DNA of 5,466 bases, taken from positions 1 through 5,466 of the forward strand of contig CAIXAQ010000279.1 in assembly GCA_903917425.1 (NCBI GenBank). Direction: 5' to 3'. Shown one piece after another: positions 4,608 to 5,466 of this stretch; positions within the stretch are counted from its first letter, which is position 1, and every line of letters starts with the position of its first letter. This stretch comes from an uncultured Bacteroidales bacterium. Its GTDB lineage: Bacteria; Bacteroidota; Bacteroidia; Bacteroidales; UBA4417. A model generated the notes under the pieces. The model was given only the letters and a program-made list of their open reading frames with translations, was not told the origin of the DNA and ran no database searches. The position numbers and the translations under genes are program-made.

Positions 4608-5466
4608 CTATGCCAGATACCTCCCCACAATCGGCATCCTGCGTCCCTGCCCGAAAGCTTTGGGCGAAACTCTCAGAATAGGTGGTGACTGATGCCGTTT
4701 CCACTCATTCATATTCACCATGCGTAATACACGTTTTACAACAGTTTCGTCAAAACCGGATGCGATCAGGTCGGCAGGGCTTTGGCGCAATTCAATATAA
4801 TTATACAATATCCTGTCGAGTATGTCGTATTCGGGAAGCGAATCGCTGTCCTTCTGATCCGGGCGCAGCTCAGCCGATGGTGGTTTCACTATGCTGTTCA
4901 CGGGAATAATTTCTTTATGGCGGTTAATGTAATGTGCAAGTTCGTAAACTTCGGTTTTATAAACATCGCCGAGCACCGAAATGCCTCCGCACATATCGCC
5001 GTACAAAGTGCCATAACCAACAGCAGCTTCGCTTTTATTAGAAGTATTCAATAAAATATATCCTGATTTATTGGCTAATGCCATAAGGAGTACAGCTCGC
5101 ACGCGTGCCTGGATATTTTCCTCGGCTACGTTAAACGGAAGTCCTTTAAAATAGGGTTGCAGCGATATAAGAATGGTGTTATATCCATCTGCGATACTGA
5201 TCTCATCATATCTGCATCCTAAATTCCGGGCCAATGCGACAGCATCTGTAACAGAATGACCTGAAGAATATTCGGATGGCAGCAGTACCGCATACACGTT
5301 GTCTTTCCCTAAAGCTTCGGCTGCTAACGCAAGTGTGACCGCTGAATCAATTCCACCCGACAGTCCAAGGATGGCTTTGGTAAATCCCATTTTTGAGAAA
5401 TAATCCCTGATACCCATCACAAGCGCATCATGGATCAGGGCGGCCTTTGGGGAATTTTCACTTTTA
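4608..5466 (-). CDS. nadE: Glutamine-dependent NAD+ synthetase, C-terminal synthetase domain (5' part outside window)
   Basis: Catalyses the last step of NAD+ synthesis: nicotinate adenine dinucleotide is adenylated by ATP and amidated to NAD+. The visible 285 residues (reading from 5465) cover the synthetase domain with the PP-loop SGGIDS (36-41 of the visible part), SEYSSGHS (64-71), AEENIQARVRA (114-124), TSNKSEAAVGYGTLYGDMCGG (141-161, listed here as two adjoining blocks TSNKSEAAVG and YGTLYGDMCGG), KPPSAELRPDQKDSDSLP (194-211) and the C-terminal WKRHQSPP and FGQGRRMP. A GTG at 5420 could be taken as a start, but the frame stays open to the window edge and encodes KAALIHDALVMGIRDYF, the linker helix typical of the glutamine-hydrolysing form. 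The complete protein should therefore carry an N-terminal nitrilase-fold glutaminase domain beyond 5466 (about 540-650 residues in total by family knowledge). The TAG stop lies in the palindrome TAGCGCTA (4603-4610). No strong terminator follows before the next gene's promoter. Confidence 0.97.
   Translation of the reverse strand, partial: KSENSPKAALIHDALVMGIRDYFSKMGFTKAILGLSGGIDSAVTLALAAEALGKDNVYAVLLPSEYSSGHSVTDAVALARNLGCRYDEISIADGYNTILISLQPYFKGLPFNVAEENIQARVRAVLLMALANKSGYILLNTSNKSEAAVGYGTLYGDMCGGISVLGDVYKTEVYELAHYINRHKEIIPVNSIVKPPSAELRPDQKDSDSLPEYDILDRILYNYIELRQSPADLIASGFDETVVKRVLRMVNMNEWKRHQSPPILRVSPKAFGQGRRMPIVGRYLA

Noticed and set aside
4523..4630. N-terminal extension of the MmpS-like protein from an ATG at 4630, containing a hydrophobic patch that might be taken for a signal sequence.
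   Set aside because: It overlaps the nadE stop, contains the TTG-N20-TACATTTG promoter, and the patch (RLKYCLLFALRFTTF) is broken by arginines and not followed by a cleavage site or lipobox.
4682..5054. Plus-strand frames opposite nadE (4682-4909 and 4782-5054), and the plus frame 4494-4688.
   Set aside because: They are antisense to the conserved synthetase domain or to the adjoining promoter region and show no family features.
1..5466. Search for CRISPR arrays, tRNA/rRNA genes, integrase or transposase genes, toxin-antitoxin pairs or phage genes.
   Set aside because: No regularly spaced repeats, cloverleaf-like sequence, or motifs of these families were found by reading both strands.

Overview
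The window looks like chromosomal core sequence from a member of the Bacteroidota, probably Bacteroidales or a close relative. The main reasons are a type III glutamine synthetase of typical Bacteroides-group length and motifs, an Mrp ATPase that lacks the usual CxxC (as I recall from Bacteroides homologues), and glutamine-dependent NadE. AT-rich, mostly Shine-Dalgarno-poor leaders and promoter-like elements of the Bacteroidota TAnnTTTG type agree with this. I cannot name a species from the sequence alone.

Layout, left to right. Positions 1-107 are an AT-rich leader with a TAnnTTTG element. Positions 108-2297 (+) encode a complete type III glutamine synthetase (glnN). A 291-base intergenic region (2298-2588) follows. 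It holds an 11-bp perfect hairpin that starts in the last sense codon and includes the stop, a strong GC-rich terminator, a nested REP-like palindrome, two further small palindromes, and a probable weak promoter. Positions 2589-3692 (+) encode an Mrp/ApbC-type P-loop ATPase with an N-terminal MIP18/DUF59 domain. After 59 bases comes 3752-3997 (+), a stand-alone NifU C-terminal (Nfu) scaffold; the two probably form an iron-sulfur cluster assembly operon. A 180-base convergent intergenic region (3998-4177) carries a hairpin after nfu and a terminator that reads leftward. On the minus strand are a small MmpS-like beta-rich protein (4178-4522) with its own promoter and, upstream of it, the C-terminal synthetase half of glutamine-dependent NAD+ synthetase (4608 to the right edge; its 5' part lies outside the window).

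Functionally this is housekeeping sequence. GSIII makes glutamine, the amide donor for the glutamine-hydrolysing NadE. Mrp and Nfu are expected to carry and deliver Fe-S clusters. A direct functional link between the GS, Fe-S and NAD genes is not shown by the sequence; adjacency may be incidental.

I found no convincing new multi-gene system, mobile element with a transposase, CRISPR array, tRNA or rRNA. The points most worth a second look are the Mrp protein without a CxxC metal site next to a small CxxC scaffold, the REP-like nested palindrome, and the MmpS-like protein with no visible secretion signal but a C-terminal CxxC.
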